The notes under the pieces: model-generated
Told to the model about the DNA's origin: nothing
Database searches by the model: none
The model's input: only the letters and a program-made list of their open reading frames with translations
Part shown: positions 17,244-22,700 of the stretch, piece after piece
Layout of the letters: each line of letters starts with the position of its first letter
Numbering within the stretch: position 1 is the first letter of the stretch
Origin: Bacillota bacterium
Lineage (GTDB): Bacteria > Bacillota > Clostridia > Christensenellales > UMGS416
DNA length: 23,748 bases
Assembly (NCBI GenBank): GCA_023422005.1
Contig: JAEZSC010000187.1
Coordinates: 1 to 23,748, forward strand
Direction: 5' to 3'
Position numbers and translations under genes: made by a program

Positions 17244-17432
17244 CTACTCTACTGTAATGACACTTACGGGGCAACCTTCGGCAGCCTCCTGTGCGGAGTC
17301 CTCGGCGCCGGCGGGCACCGCGTCCACATAAACCTCCGCCTTGCCGTCATCAGCCATGCGGAACACCTCGGGGCAGACTTCAGGGCATAGGCCGCAGGAA
17401 ATGCAGCCATCCCGGTCGATGCTAGCCTTCAT
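17244..17432 (-). CDS. Small single-cluster [4Fe-4S] ferredoxin
   Basis: This 62-aa protein binds one cluster. CISCGLC supplies three ligands (C-x2-C-x2-C) and the cysteine of EGCPV near the C-terminus the fourth. A further Cys follows in PEVCPEVF. The pattern matches Thermotoga/Desulfovibrio-type ferredoxins, which shuttle low-potential electrons in anaerobes. In the Thermotoga protein the extra Cys pairs in a disulfide with a Cys just before the last helix. That partner position is Ser here (EDSAQEAAEGCP), so the disulfide is absent. I chose ATG 17432, preceded by AAGGAAGG seven bases upstream. Single gene with its own terminator, divergent from the DegV gene. Confidence 0.93.
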   Translation of the reverse strand: MKASIDRDGCISCGLCPEVCPEVFRMADDGKAEVYVDAVPAGAEDSAQEAAEGCPVSVITVE

Positions 17433-17463
17433 GGAAACACCTTCCTTTGCATTTGTTGGAGAT

Positions 17464-17469
17464 AGTATA
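17464..17469 (-). promoter_or_regulatory. -10 element of the ferredoxin promoter
   Basis: TATACT on the minus strand lies about 30 bases before the ATG. No -35 hexamer is convincing at 16-18 bases. Confidence 0.35.
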
Positions 17470-17516
17470 ACCCACACTCCGGCCGGGAAACAGTATTCAA
17501 GGCTACATTTTTTTGA

Positions 17517-17546
17517 TTGACCGATAATCGGTCCCTTTGATATGCT
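17517..17546 (+). promoter_or_regulatory. DegV promoter with 15-bp perfect palindrome over the -35
   Basis: TTGACC (17517-17522) and TATGCT (17541-17546) are 18 bases apart. GACCGATAATCGGTC (17519-17533) is a perfect palindrome with a single central base and begins inside the -35, the geometry of a repressor operator. The regulator is not identifiable from the window. Confidence 0.5.
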
Positions 17547-17579
17547 TAGAATATAAAACTATCTTGAAGGACGGAACCC

Positions 17580-18407
17580 ATGAGACCCATTCAGATCGTC
17601 TGTGACAGCACCGCTGCCTTCACCACCGAAGAAATCCAGCGCATGGGGCTTGAGGTCGTTCCGCTGAGTTTTCAGTTCAATGGAGAGTCCATCGAAGAGG
17701 GCCTTCCGAACACATATCCTGCCTTTTACGAGAAACTTACCGCATCCAAAGCGTTTCCCACAACCTCACAACCGTCGGTCTCACGCTTTCAGGATGTGTT
17801 CGAGCAGGCACTGTCTTTGGGCCGGGATGTGGTAGCCGTGCTGCTGTCCGGCGGGCTCAGCGGTACCTGCAGTTCAGCGCAGGTAGCCGCGGAGCATACC
17901 GATCCCAGCCGCGTCACCGTCATAGATTCCCTGAGCGCCGTCGCTGGTTTGAAGAACCTGGTGACCGCCGCCTGGATGATCGCAGACACGGGAGGCACAG
18001 CAGCGGACATCAAGGCCATGGTCGAGGAGCGCGCCGGGCGCAGCGGCATCGTGTTCACCGTGGGTGATCTGCTGTATCTCAAGCGCGGAGGGCGCCTGAA
18101 CAACTCGCAATACTTCGTGGGCAAGCTGCTCAACATATTGCCGCTGCTGACGCTGCGCGAGGGCAAAATCTACCCACAAGCCAAGGTCAAGGGCATAAAA
18201 GCCATGCTTTGCGCGCTGCAGCAGGCCGCGCCGGATCATACGCTGGGCATCACGCTGCTGCATATCAACAACCTGGATGCTGTGAACACGCTTCGCTGCC
18301 TGCTATTGGAGCGCTTCCCCGGTCTGACCATCGGTGTGGAGCCCATCAGCCCGGTCATCGGCTGCCACCTGGGGCCTGGCGCTCTGGGGTATTGCTTCCA
18401 CTGGTAA
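17580..18407 (+). CDS. DegV family protein (FakB-like fatty-acid-binding)
   Basis: This 275-aa protein has the full DegV pattern: IVCDSTA at 6-12, VVPLSFQFNG near 26-35, the TTSQPS motif at 61-66, LLSGGLSGT at 88-96, VIDSLSAVAG at 114-123, YLKRGGRLN at 166-174 and the C-terminal VIGCHLGPGALG at 259-270. FakB-type DegV proteins bind a fatty acid between two domains and present it to the FakA kinase for phospholipid synthesis. No fakA gene is in the window. The ATG has AAGGA about eleven bases upstream and its own operator-bearing promoter. The last 105 bases overlap the convergent GyrI-like gene. Confidence 0.97.
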   Translation: MRPIQIVCDSTAAFTTEEIQRMGLEVVPLSFQFNGESIEEGLPNTYPAFYEKLTASKAFPTTSQPSVSRFQDVFEQALSLGRDVVAVLLSGGLSGTCSSAQVAAEHTDPSRVTVIDSLSAVAGLKNLVTAAWMIADTGGTAADIKAMVEERAGRSGIVFTVGDLLYLKRGGRLNNSQYFVGKLLNILPLLTLREGKIYPQAKVKGIKAMLCALQQAAPDHTLGITLLHINNLDAVNTLRCLLLERFPGLTIGVEPISPVIGCHLGPGALGYCFHW

Positions 18408-18875
18408 CCAGAACTCCACATGGATCATGCCGTCGCCGGCGTTGGGAAGATACACCTCCATCTCCGGCGCGGTGCGATGGCGCAAGCCGGATTGGGGAAG
18501 CCATCGCTCAAAGGCAAGCATCTCTGCTTCCACCAGCGCGTCGGGCATGGGGCCCTGGTTGCGAAAGATGGCCCACTCCCCCGCCGGTATGTGGAAGCTC
18601 TCATATCCATCCAGCGCTACACCTTCCGCCCCTATACAATAGTAGAAGTTTCGGACGGCCGGGTCCACGATCAGCGACACGCCCAGCACAGTGCCTCCCG
18701 TCACCGCGCCGGGCTGTCCATCCGTGGCCCGATAGAGAGCTTCCAGATATCCGCTATCCCCGCATTCATCCCAGAACCGCCCGAAAGGCTCGTTGCTGGG
18801 CACTTCACCGCCGATCCACGTCTTTCTGCCCGTTACACGGAAGCCTGGTTTTTGCTCCACCCTGATCTCTACCAT
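18303..18875 (-). CDS. GyrI-like / AraC effector-binding-domain protein
   Basis: This 190-aa protein is a stand-alone effector-binding domain of the GyrI/AraC_E_bind type with no DNA-binding domain. It runs from VEIRVEQKPGFRVTGRKTW through RFWDEC, VTGGTVLGVSLIVDP, YESFHIPAGEWAIFRNQGP and ALVEAEMLAFERWLPQSG to VEFWLPV (153-159). Members bind small hydrophobic or cationic ligands; some hydrolyse or sequester them. I chose ATG 18875, preceded by GGCGGTG seven bases upstream; longer in-frame starts lack conserved sequence. The domain should end near residue 160; the last ~30 residues are a non-conserved tail encoded antisense to the conserved end of the DegV gene. A TATCAT -10 lies at 18899-18904. 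Confidence 0.85.
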   Translation of the reverse strand: MVEIRVEQKPGFRVTGRKTWIGGEVPSNEPFGRFWDECGDSGYLEALYRATDGQPGAVTGGTVLGVSLIVDPAVRNFYYCIGAEGVALDGYESFHIPAGEWAIFRNQGPMPDALVEAEMLAFERWLPQSGLRHRTAPEMEVYLPNAGDGMIHVEFWLPVEAIPQSARPQVAADDRADGLHTDGQTGEALQ

Positions 18876-19027
18876 CGCTGCACACCGCCTTTCACAAGAT
18901 GATACAGAGCTTAGCAGCGAACCATCCAGTGGGCAAACCCCGCCTTTCGCCGCATCGTGCACCCCCATGCGCTGGGCCCGCCGGCACTCTTTACCAGTCC
19001 CTATGCCGTACGCTTGCAGCCCTTTGC

Positions 19028-19056
19028 TTGACATTAGGCGGCTTTTTCTGTATCAT
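19028..19056 (+). promoter_or_regulatory. Near-consensus orphan sigma-A promoter
   Basis: TTGACA (19028-19033), exactly 17 bases, then TATCAT (19051-19056). This is the best sigma-A match in the window, yet no plus-strand gene follows for almost 2 kb. Confidence 0.7.
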
Positions 19057-19202
19057 ACACTCGTTCCAGGGCAGATTTGCTACGAGCATGTCTTTCCACG
19101 GAGGCAAAGTCGTTAGCGTTTCTAAACACCCACATCTGGTTTTTCCACATTTGCCAAAACCACTACATATTGTATTTTGTTGACATCTTTCTTACAGGTT
19201 GT

Positions 19203-19300
19203 TTACAGGTCGTTCATGGTTTGTTCACAAAGCTTGACTATACTCAAGTTGCAGTCAGCGATGGCGAAGGTCATCTGAGACGGCAGCAGTGCTTTTTCAT
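19203..19300 (-). other. Candidate micro-ORF pair with consensus ribosome binding site
   Basis: Minus strand: AAGGAGG (19307-19313), six bases, then ATG 19300 opening a nine-codon frame (MKKHCCRLR) that stops at 19271. Its stop overlaps a second ATG (19274) by ATGA, opening a 23-residue frame (MTFAIADCNLSIVKLCEQ...) that ends at 19203. Adding one base in the A5 run after the first ATG would fuse them into one 32-residue peptide. No homolog is known to me and no promoter is clear. Confidence 0.25.
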
Positions 19301-19318
19301 TACAATCCTCCTTACTCC

Positions 19319-19350
19319 TGCCCGGTGTCACAGCCGGGCATCTTTATTTT
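19319..19350 (+). terminator. Intrinsic terminator
   Basis: TGCCCGG (19319-19325) and CCGGGCA (19334-19340) form a 7-bp stem followed by TCTTTATTTT. It is the first terminator after the orphan promoter. Confidence 0.75.
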
Positions 19351-19378
19351 CGCCGCCGGCACGGTGGTGCCGTCGGCG
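19351..19378. repeat. Imperfect GC-rich palindrome
   Basis: CGCCG-c-CGGCAC, loop GGTG, GTGCCG-t-CGGCG: eleven pairs with one mismatch. It directly follows the first terminator and lacks a T-run. Confidence 0.5.
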
Positions 19379-19407
19379 ATCTGGAGCCCCTGTTAAGAGG
19401 ATACGAA

Positions 19408-19446
19408 ATCTCCCGGCGATAACCGTCGCCGGGAGATCATTTTTTG
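19408..19446 (+). terminator. Strong intrinsic terminator
   Basis: ATCTCCCGGCGA (19408-19419) and its exact complement (19426-19437) form a 12-bp stem with a six-base loop, followed by TTTTTT at 19440-19445. Confidence 0.85.
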
Positions 19447-19477
19447 TCCGTCTCACTTTTACTTTTTGGGAACGGGA

Positions 19478-19499
19478 ATCGCCTGCTGGCGGTTTTTTT
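19478..19499 (+). terminator. Third intrinsic terminator
   Basis: ATCGCC, loop TGCT, GGCGGT form a six-pair stem with one G-U, running directly into seven T. Short stem but excellent T-run. Confidence 0.6.
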
Positions 19500-19591
19500 G
19501 TTCGATTCTTTCTCGCATTCAGCTGCCTCCGCCGGATAAACCGGCTGTCGGCAACAAAGTGAGCAGTTCATCCTTGTTACACCCAAACAGT

Positions 19592-19612
19592 AAGAATAGT
19601 CTCAAGAATAGT
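19592..19612. repeat. Tandem direct repeat AAGAATAGT, 12-base period
   Basis: AAGAATAGT occurs at 19592-19600 and 19604-19612 separated by CTC. It is the only exact short tandem repeat I see in this region. Confidence 0.55.
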
Positions 19613-19637
19613 TTAACAAGATGGGTGCCGAAGGTTT

Positions 19638-19770
19638 CCAAAGGGCGACCGGAAAGCCCTTTGGCCTTGGCGCAGGATGCGCTTCAGCCCAGCGTCGCCT
19701 TGTGCGGCTCTGCCGCACTCGCCGACCGGATGTCGGCGAGGCGATGCGCAGGTCACGCCCGCAGGCGTGA
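19638..19770. repeat. Palindrome cluster including a compact three-way junction
   Basis: From left to right: CCAAAGGGC/GCCCTTTGG (19638-19664); GCGCA/TGCGC (19670-19682); an outer stem GCGTCGCC (19692-19699) with GGCGATGC (19740-19747) that encloses two abutting hairpins, GTGCGGC-TCT-GCCGCAC (19702-19718) and TCGCCGAC-CGGAT-GTCGGCGA (19719-19739); then TCACGCC-CGCA-GGCGTGA (19753-19770). Only two bases of the junction are unpaired. The one non-Watson-Crick pair in the outer stem is G-U on plus-strand RNA but C-A on the minus strand, favouring plus-strand RNA if it is transcribed. Confidence 0.6.
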
Positions 19771-19781
19771 AATTCCTCCCT

Positions 19782-20093
19782 TTACTGTAAAGGTGCTTGA
19801 AAGTTACTGGCCTGCTGCTGCGCCACAGCATTCTTGCCCTTCTCTATGGCCTGCCCCTCATTGGGGCACAGCATCGCGATCAGCTGCTGCAGCTCACCGA
19901 TGTGCTGGCGCTCCTCATCGGCGATGTGATGGAGCACCTTACGCACGCGTTCGTCGTTGGTGGATAACGCGTGAGCCTCGTACCCGATGACCGCTTCAAA
20001 CTCATTGATGACATCCACCCGCAGCGCCTGCACCATATCATCCGGCGACACGCCCTGAGCGTTGCCAACAAAAGGATTACCCAATACAGCCAT
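19782..20093 (-). CDS. Two-helix ferritin-like protein of the encapsulin-associated (EncFtn/FLP) type
   Basis: This 103-aa protein is too short for a full four-helix ferritin. It has one pair of helices with metal-ligand residues: E31, E33, Y38 and E39 in NEFEAVIGYEAH and E60, E61 and H64 in ADEERQHIGE. As I recall, the ligands in Rhodospirillum EncFtn are E32, E62 and H65 with E34 and Y39 nearby, an almost identical spacing. The region VRKVLHHIADEERQHIGEL also resembles the N-terminal ferritin-like domain fused to Pyrococcus encapsulin. Such proteins dimerise to build a di-iron ferroxidase. I see no encapsulin gene and no obvious C-terminal cargo peptide (it ends NFQAPLQ). The ATG has GGGAGGG five bases upstream. 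Confidence 0.85.
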   Translation of the reverse strand: MAVLGNPFVGNAQGVSPDDMVQALRVDVINEFEAVIGYEAHALSTNDERVRKVLHHIADEERQHIGELQQLIAMLCPNEGQAIEKGKNAVAQQQASNFQAPLQ

Positions 20094-20166
20094 GATTGCC
20101 CTCCCATGTGTTTTGCCGGTAGCATGCGCAGGGGCTGGCAGTTTATGCAAGAAATGATTTGTTCAT

Positions 20167-20883
20167 TTAGCGCGCCGGCGGATAGACCCGCTGCCCAAAG
20201 ATGGCCGAGCCCACCCGCACCATCGTGGCGCCTTCCTCTATGGCGATCTCAAAATCGTGGCTCATGCCCATAGACAGGTGGCGCATCTGTATGCTGCCCG
20301 TGGGGTTGGCCGCCAGAGATTCGAAAAGCCCCCGCATATGGGCGAAAGCCGGGCGCACATGCTCGGGGTTTTCCACCGGCTGGGCGATGGTCATCAGGCC
20401 CAACACGCGGATGTGCTCCAGCGCACCAAGCGCCCGCACGAAATCCTCCGCCTGCTCTGGCGCCACGCCGGACTTGGTGGCTTCCGCCGAGATGTTGACC
20501 TGTGCCAGCACATCGGCCACACGCCCGGCACGCTGGGCGCGGCGGGCGATCTCTCTGGCCAGTTCCAGGCTGTCCACCGAGTGAATGAGCGCCGCGTATT
20601 GCACGGCGTCCCGTGCCTTGTTGCTCTGCAGGTGGCCGATCAGGTGCCACACGCAATCCGCCGGCAGTTCGCCGTGCTTGGCCAGCAGCTCCTGCACGCG
20701 GTTTTCACCAAAGTGCCGCAGGCCGGCGTCGTAGGCTTCGCGCACGCGGTCGGCCTCCACCGTCTTGCTCACGGCGATCAGCGTAACGGCCTGCGGGTCG
20801 CGCCCGGCCCTGCAGGCCGCGGCGTCCATGCGCTGGCGCACCATCTCAACGTTTTGGCGGATGTCCTGAGTTTCGCCTGCCAT
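20167..20883 (-). CDS. yggS: YggS/PROSC family PLP-binding protein
   Basis: This 238-aa single-domain alanine-racemase-fold protein controls free pyridoxal phosphate rather than catalysing a reaction. It shows LIAVSK with the PLP lysine K40, RHFGENRVQELLAKH, WHLIGHLQSNKA, IHSVDSLELA, VLAQVNISAEATKSG, VLGLMTIA, LSMGMSHDFEIAIEEGATMVRVGSAIFG: the complete family signature. I chose ATG 20883 because GGGAGG lies six bases before it and immediately abuts the ATG at 20889. Extended -10 promoter upstream. In many Firmicutes it sits near sepF/ylm genes; that cluster is not present here. Confidence 0.97.
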   Translation of the reverse strand: MAGETQDIRQNVEMVRQRMDAAACRAGRDPQAVTLIAVSKTVEADRVREAYDAGLRHFGENRVQELLAKHGELPADCVWHLIGHLQSNKARDAVQYAALIHSVDSLELAREIARRAQRAGRVADVLAQVNISAEATKSGVAPEQAEDFVRALGALEHIRVLGLMTIAQPVENPEHVRPAFAHMRGLFESLAANPTGSIQMRHLSMGMSHDFEIAIEEGATMVRVGSAIFGQRVYPPAR

Positions 20884-20917
20884 CGTCATCCTCCCATGGC
20901 GCTGTGTTCCTGCTGTT

Positions 20918-20945
20918 ATGATAGCACAAAGCGACGCCTTCGCAA
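20918..20945 (-). promoter_or_regulatory. yggS promoter
   Basis: Minus strand: TTGCGA (20940-20945), 16 bases, then TATCAT (20918-20923) preceded by TGC, an extended -10. About 35 bases before the start codon. Confidence 0.55.
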
Positions 20946-20965
20946 ACCGCCGCGGGCCTTAGCCG

Positions 20966-20974
20966 TGGTATACT
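20966..20974 (+). promoter_or_regulatory. Extended -10 promoter of the GH5 gene
   Basis: TGGTATACT (20966-20974) combines the TGn extension with a 5/6 -10 hexamer, 33 bases before the GH5 ATG. No -35 is recognisable, as expected for extended -10 promoters. Confidence 0.5.
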
Positions 20975-21007
20975 ATATGAGTACATGCCTGAAACCGGGA
21001 GGTCACC

Positions 21008-22654
21008 ATGAAGCTGCGCCAGCTCACCACATTGCTGCTGCTAGCCCTGCCGCTGTGCGCCTGCGGCCCTGGGCCTGGGGCTTCGGGGGCTACGCCCCTT
21101 ACTGTGCCCAGCCCGAAGGCAACGGCTATACCCGCAGCCACACCCATCGCCACGGCTGCGGCAACGGCCACCGCCTCTCCCATCCCGGTTCCCTTCACCT
21201 ACACGCCACGGGCCGACAGCCGGCTGCCAGAACCCCAATGGTCGGCGCTGCCCCAGTGGCATGGATTCAACATCAACCACCTGTGCGATATGTCCTACAC
21301 CGACGGCGTCTTCGTGGAAAGGGAGTTTCGCCTGCTGGCGGAACAGGGCTTCAACTTCGCGCGCATCCCGCTGGATTATCGATTCTGGGCGCCCGGCGAG
21401 GACTGGGCCGGCGTGCGGGAGTCGCGGCTCAAGACGCTGGACAACGCCGTGGGCTGGGGCGCCCGGCACGACATCCACGTGAGCCTGGACATGCACCGTG
21501 CGCCGGGATATTGCGTGAACCCGCCGGCGGAGCCCGAGAGCCTGTGGACCAGCGCCGCCGCCCAGCGGGCTTGCGCCGCCCAATGGGCGATGCTGGCCCG
21601 GCGCTACCGTGATGTGCCCAACCGCAACATGAGCTTCAACCTGCTCAACGAGCCCGCCAACGTCAGCGCGCAGGATTATGAGAAAGTCGTGCGGCTGCTG
21701 GTGGAAGCCATTCGCGCCGAAGACCCGGACCGGCTGATCATCGCCGACGGGCTGGACTATGCCACAGTGCCGCTGCCACAGCTCAAGGATCTGCAGATCG
21801 CCCAGGCGCTGCACAACTACAAGCCCATGCAGGTGACCCACTACATGGCATCCTGGGTAGAGGGCGCCGATGCCTATCCCCCGCCCGCGTGGCCGCTCGT
21901 CAGCCTGTCCGGCTATCTCTACGGTCCCCGTCAGGCCGCCCTCGCGTCTCCCCTGACCATCGACGGCCCTGTAACGCAAGCCGCCAGGCTGACGCTGCAC
22001 GTGAACCAGGTCAGCGATGTGGCCCACATGCAGGTGTTGTGCGACGGCCGGGTGGTCTTCGACGAAACCCTGCGCAGCACCGCCGACCCTGCCTCGTGTG
22101 AGAAGGTCATCTACGCCGAGCAGTGGGGCATTTACCAGAACATCTTCAACCGCGACTACACCGCCGACATACCCGTGGGTACACAGAAGATCGAAGTGCG
22201 CTTGAAGGAAGGCGACTGGCTGACGCTGACACAGATGGCGTTGACCTTTCCCGACGGCACAGCGGCGACCGCCGCGTTCACGGGGCAGGAATGGGGCGTT
22301 CGCACACCGGGCTTTCGGCTGCAAGGCGGTGACCTCATGCCCGATGCCAATGCCGAGACGATGGACCGCGCCTGGCTGAGGGAACAGCTGCAGCCCTGGG
22401 TGGATTTGAAGAACAGCGGCGTGGGCGTCATGATCGGCGAATGCGGGGTTTACAACCAAACGCCCCACGACGTAACGCTGCGCTACATGGCCGACGCCAT
22501 GGCGGTGTACCGTGAATGCGGATTCGGCTGGGCTGTGTGGGAGTACTTCGGCAGCTTCGGCATCTTCAACAGCCAGCGCAAGGATGTGTCCTATGAGAAG
22601 GTTGAAACCGGCGTCCTGCTCGACAGGAAGTTCTACGAAATCGTAAAACCGTGA
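21008..22654 (+). CDS. GH5 endoglucanase-like lipoprotein with inserted beta-sandwich domain
   Basis: This 548-aa secreted lipoprotein has a signal peptide ending LCAC (C19), an Ala/Pro/Thr-rich linker to about residue 62 and a GH5-type TIM barrel. The barrel shows QWHGFNINHLCD (83-94), FNFARIPLDYRFW (115-127), VSLDMHRAPGYCVNP (158-172), acid/base E215 in FNLLNEP and nucleophile E478 in VMIGECGVYNQ, then WAVWEYFGSFG. Both catalytic glutamates are present. Residues ~300-415 form an insertion between the catalytic strands with beta-rich sequence, probably a carbohydrate-binding-type sandwich. GH5 enzymes cleave beta-1,4 or related glucans and mannans; the exact substrate is undecided. GGAGGT is four bases before the ATG. 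Surface-anchored by the lipid. Confidence 0.92.
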   Translation: MKLRQLTTLLLLALPLCACGPGPGASGATPLTVPSPKATAIPAATPIATAAATATASPIPVPFTYTPRADSRLPEPQWSALPQWHGFNINHLCDMSYTDGVFVEREFRLLAEQGFNFARIPLDYRFWAPGEDWAGVRESRLKTLDNAVGWGARHDIHVSLDMHRAPGYCVNPPAEPESLWTSAAAQRACAAQWAMLARRYRDVPNRNMSFNLLNEPANVSAQDYEKVVRLLVEAIRAEDPDRLIIADGLDYATVPLPQLKDLQIAQALHNYKPMQVTHYMASWVEGADAYPPPAWPLVSLSGYLYGPRQAALASPLTIDGPVTQAARLTLHVNQVSDVAHMQVLCDGRVVFDETLRSTADPASCEKVIYAEQWGIYQNIFNRDYTADIPVGTQKIEVRLKEGDWLTLTQMALTFPDGTAATAAFTGQEWGVRTPGFRLQGGDLMPDANAETMDRAWLREQLQPWVDLKNSGVGVMIGECGVYNQTPHDVTLRYMADAMAVYRECGFGWAVWEYFGSFGIFNSQRKDVSYEKVETGVLLDRKFYEIVKP

Positions 22655-22660
22655 AGGACG

Positions 22661-22700
22661 CAGAACAAGCAAGGCAACCGCCTTGCTTGTTCTGTATTTT
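22661..22700. terminator. Bidirectional terminator between GH5 and GH94 genes
   Basis: A perfect 15-bp stem (22661-22675 with 22680-22694) and an AACC loop is followed by TATTTT on the plus strand and sits between the convergent stops at 22654 and 22700. It can end both transcripts. Confidence 0.9.

Larger units (their letters stand above)
19063..19350 (+). ncRNA. Candidate small RNA between orphan promoter and terminator
   Basis: A transcript starting about seven bases after the 19051 -10 and ending at the 19319-19350 terminator would be about 285 bases and would contain no supported coding frame in its own sense. GGGCAG near its 5' end could pair with CTGCCC in the terminator's ascending arm, which would be an alternative fold. 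I do not recognise a known RNA family (not 6S, SRP, RNase P or tmRNA by eye). Confidence 0.35.
18876..19781. other. 906-base structured region without a convincing conventional gene
   Basis: No protein longer than a few tens of residues is supported. The region contains a near-consensus plus-strand promoter (19028-19056), three plus-strand hairpin/T-run terminators (19319-19350, 19408-19446, 19478-19499), a minus-strand micro-ORF pair with a consensus ribosome binding site, a 12-base-period direct repeat (19592-19612) and a dense set of palindromes (19638-19770). Composition shifts to AT-rich around 19060-19260. It may hold one or more non-coding RNAs or a decayed mobile element. Confidence 0.7.

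Noticed and set aside
19180..19244. Second TTGACA (19180-19185) and a TATACT (19239-19244)
   Set aside because: Neither has a partner hexamer at acceptable spacing; the 17-base position after TTGACA reads TTACAG.
19592..19770. Integron attC site or IS end as explanation for the palindrome cluster
   Set aside because: No RYYYAAC/GTTRRRY core boxes, no integrase or transposase nearby, and no target-site duplication that I can see; left open as a structured element.
19077..19990. Plus-strand open frames of 161 and 174 codons in the structured intergenic region
   Set aside because: They run through three intrinsic terminators or antisense into the ferritin-like gene, have no ribosome binding site and no recognisable motif.
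20257..22672. Long open frames overlapping yggS (plus) and the GH5 gene (minus)
   Set aside because: No ribosome binding site or motifs, and full-length conserved proteins occupy the other strand.
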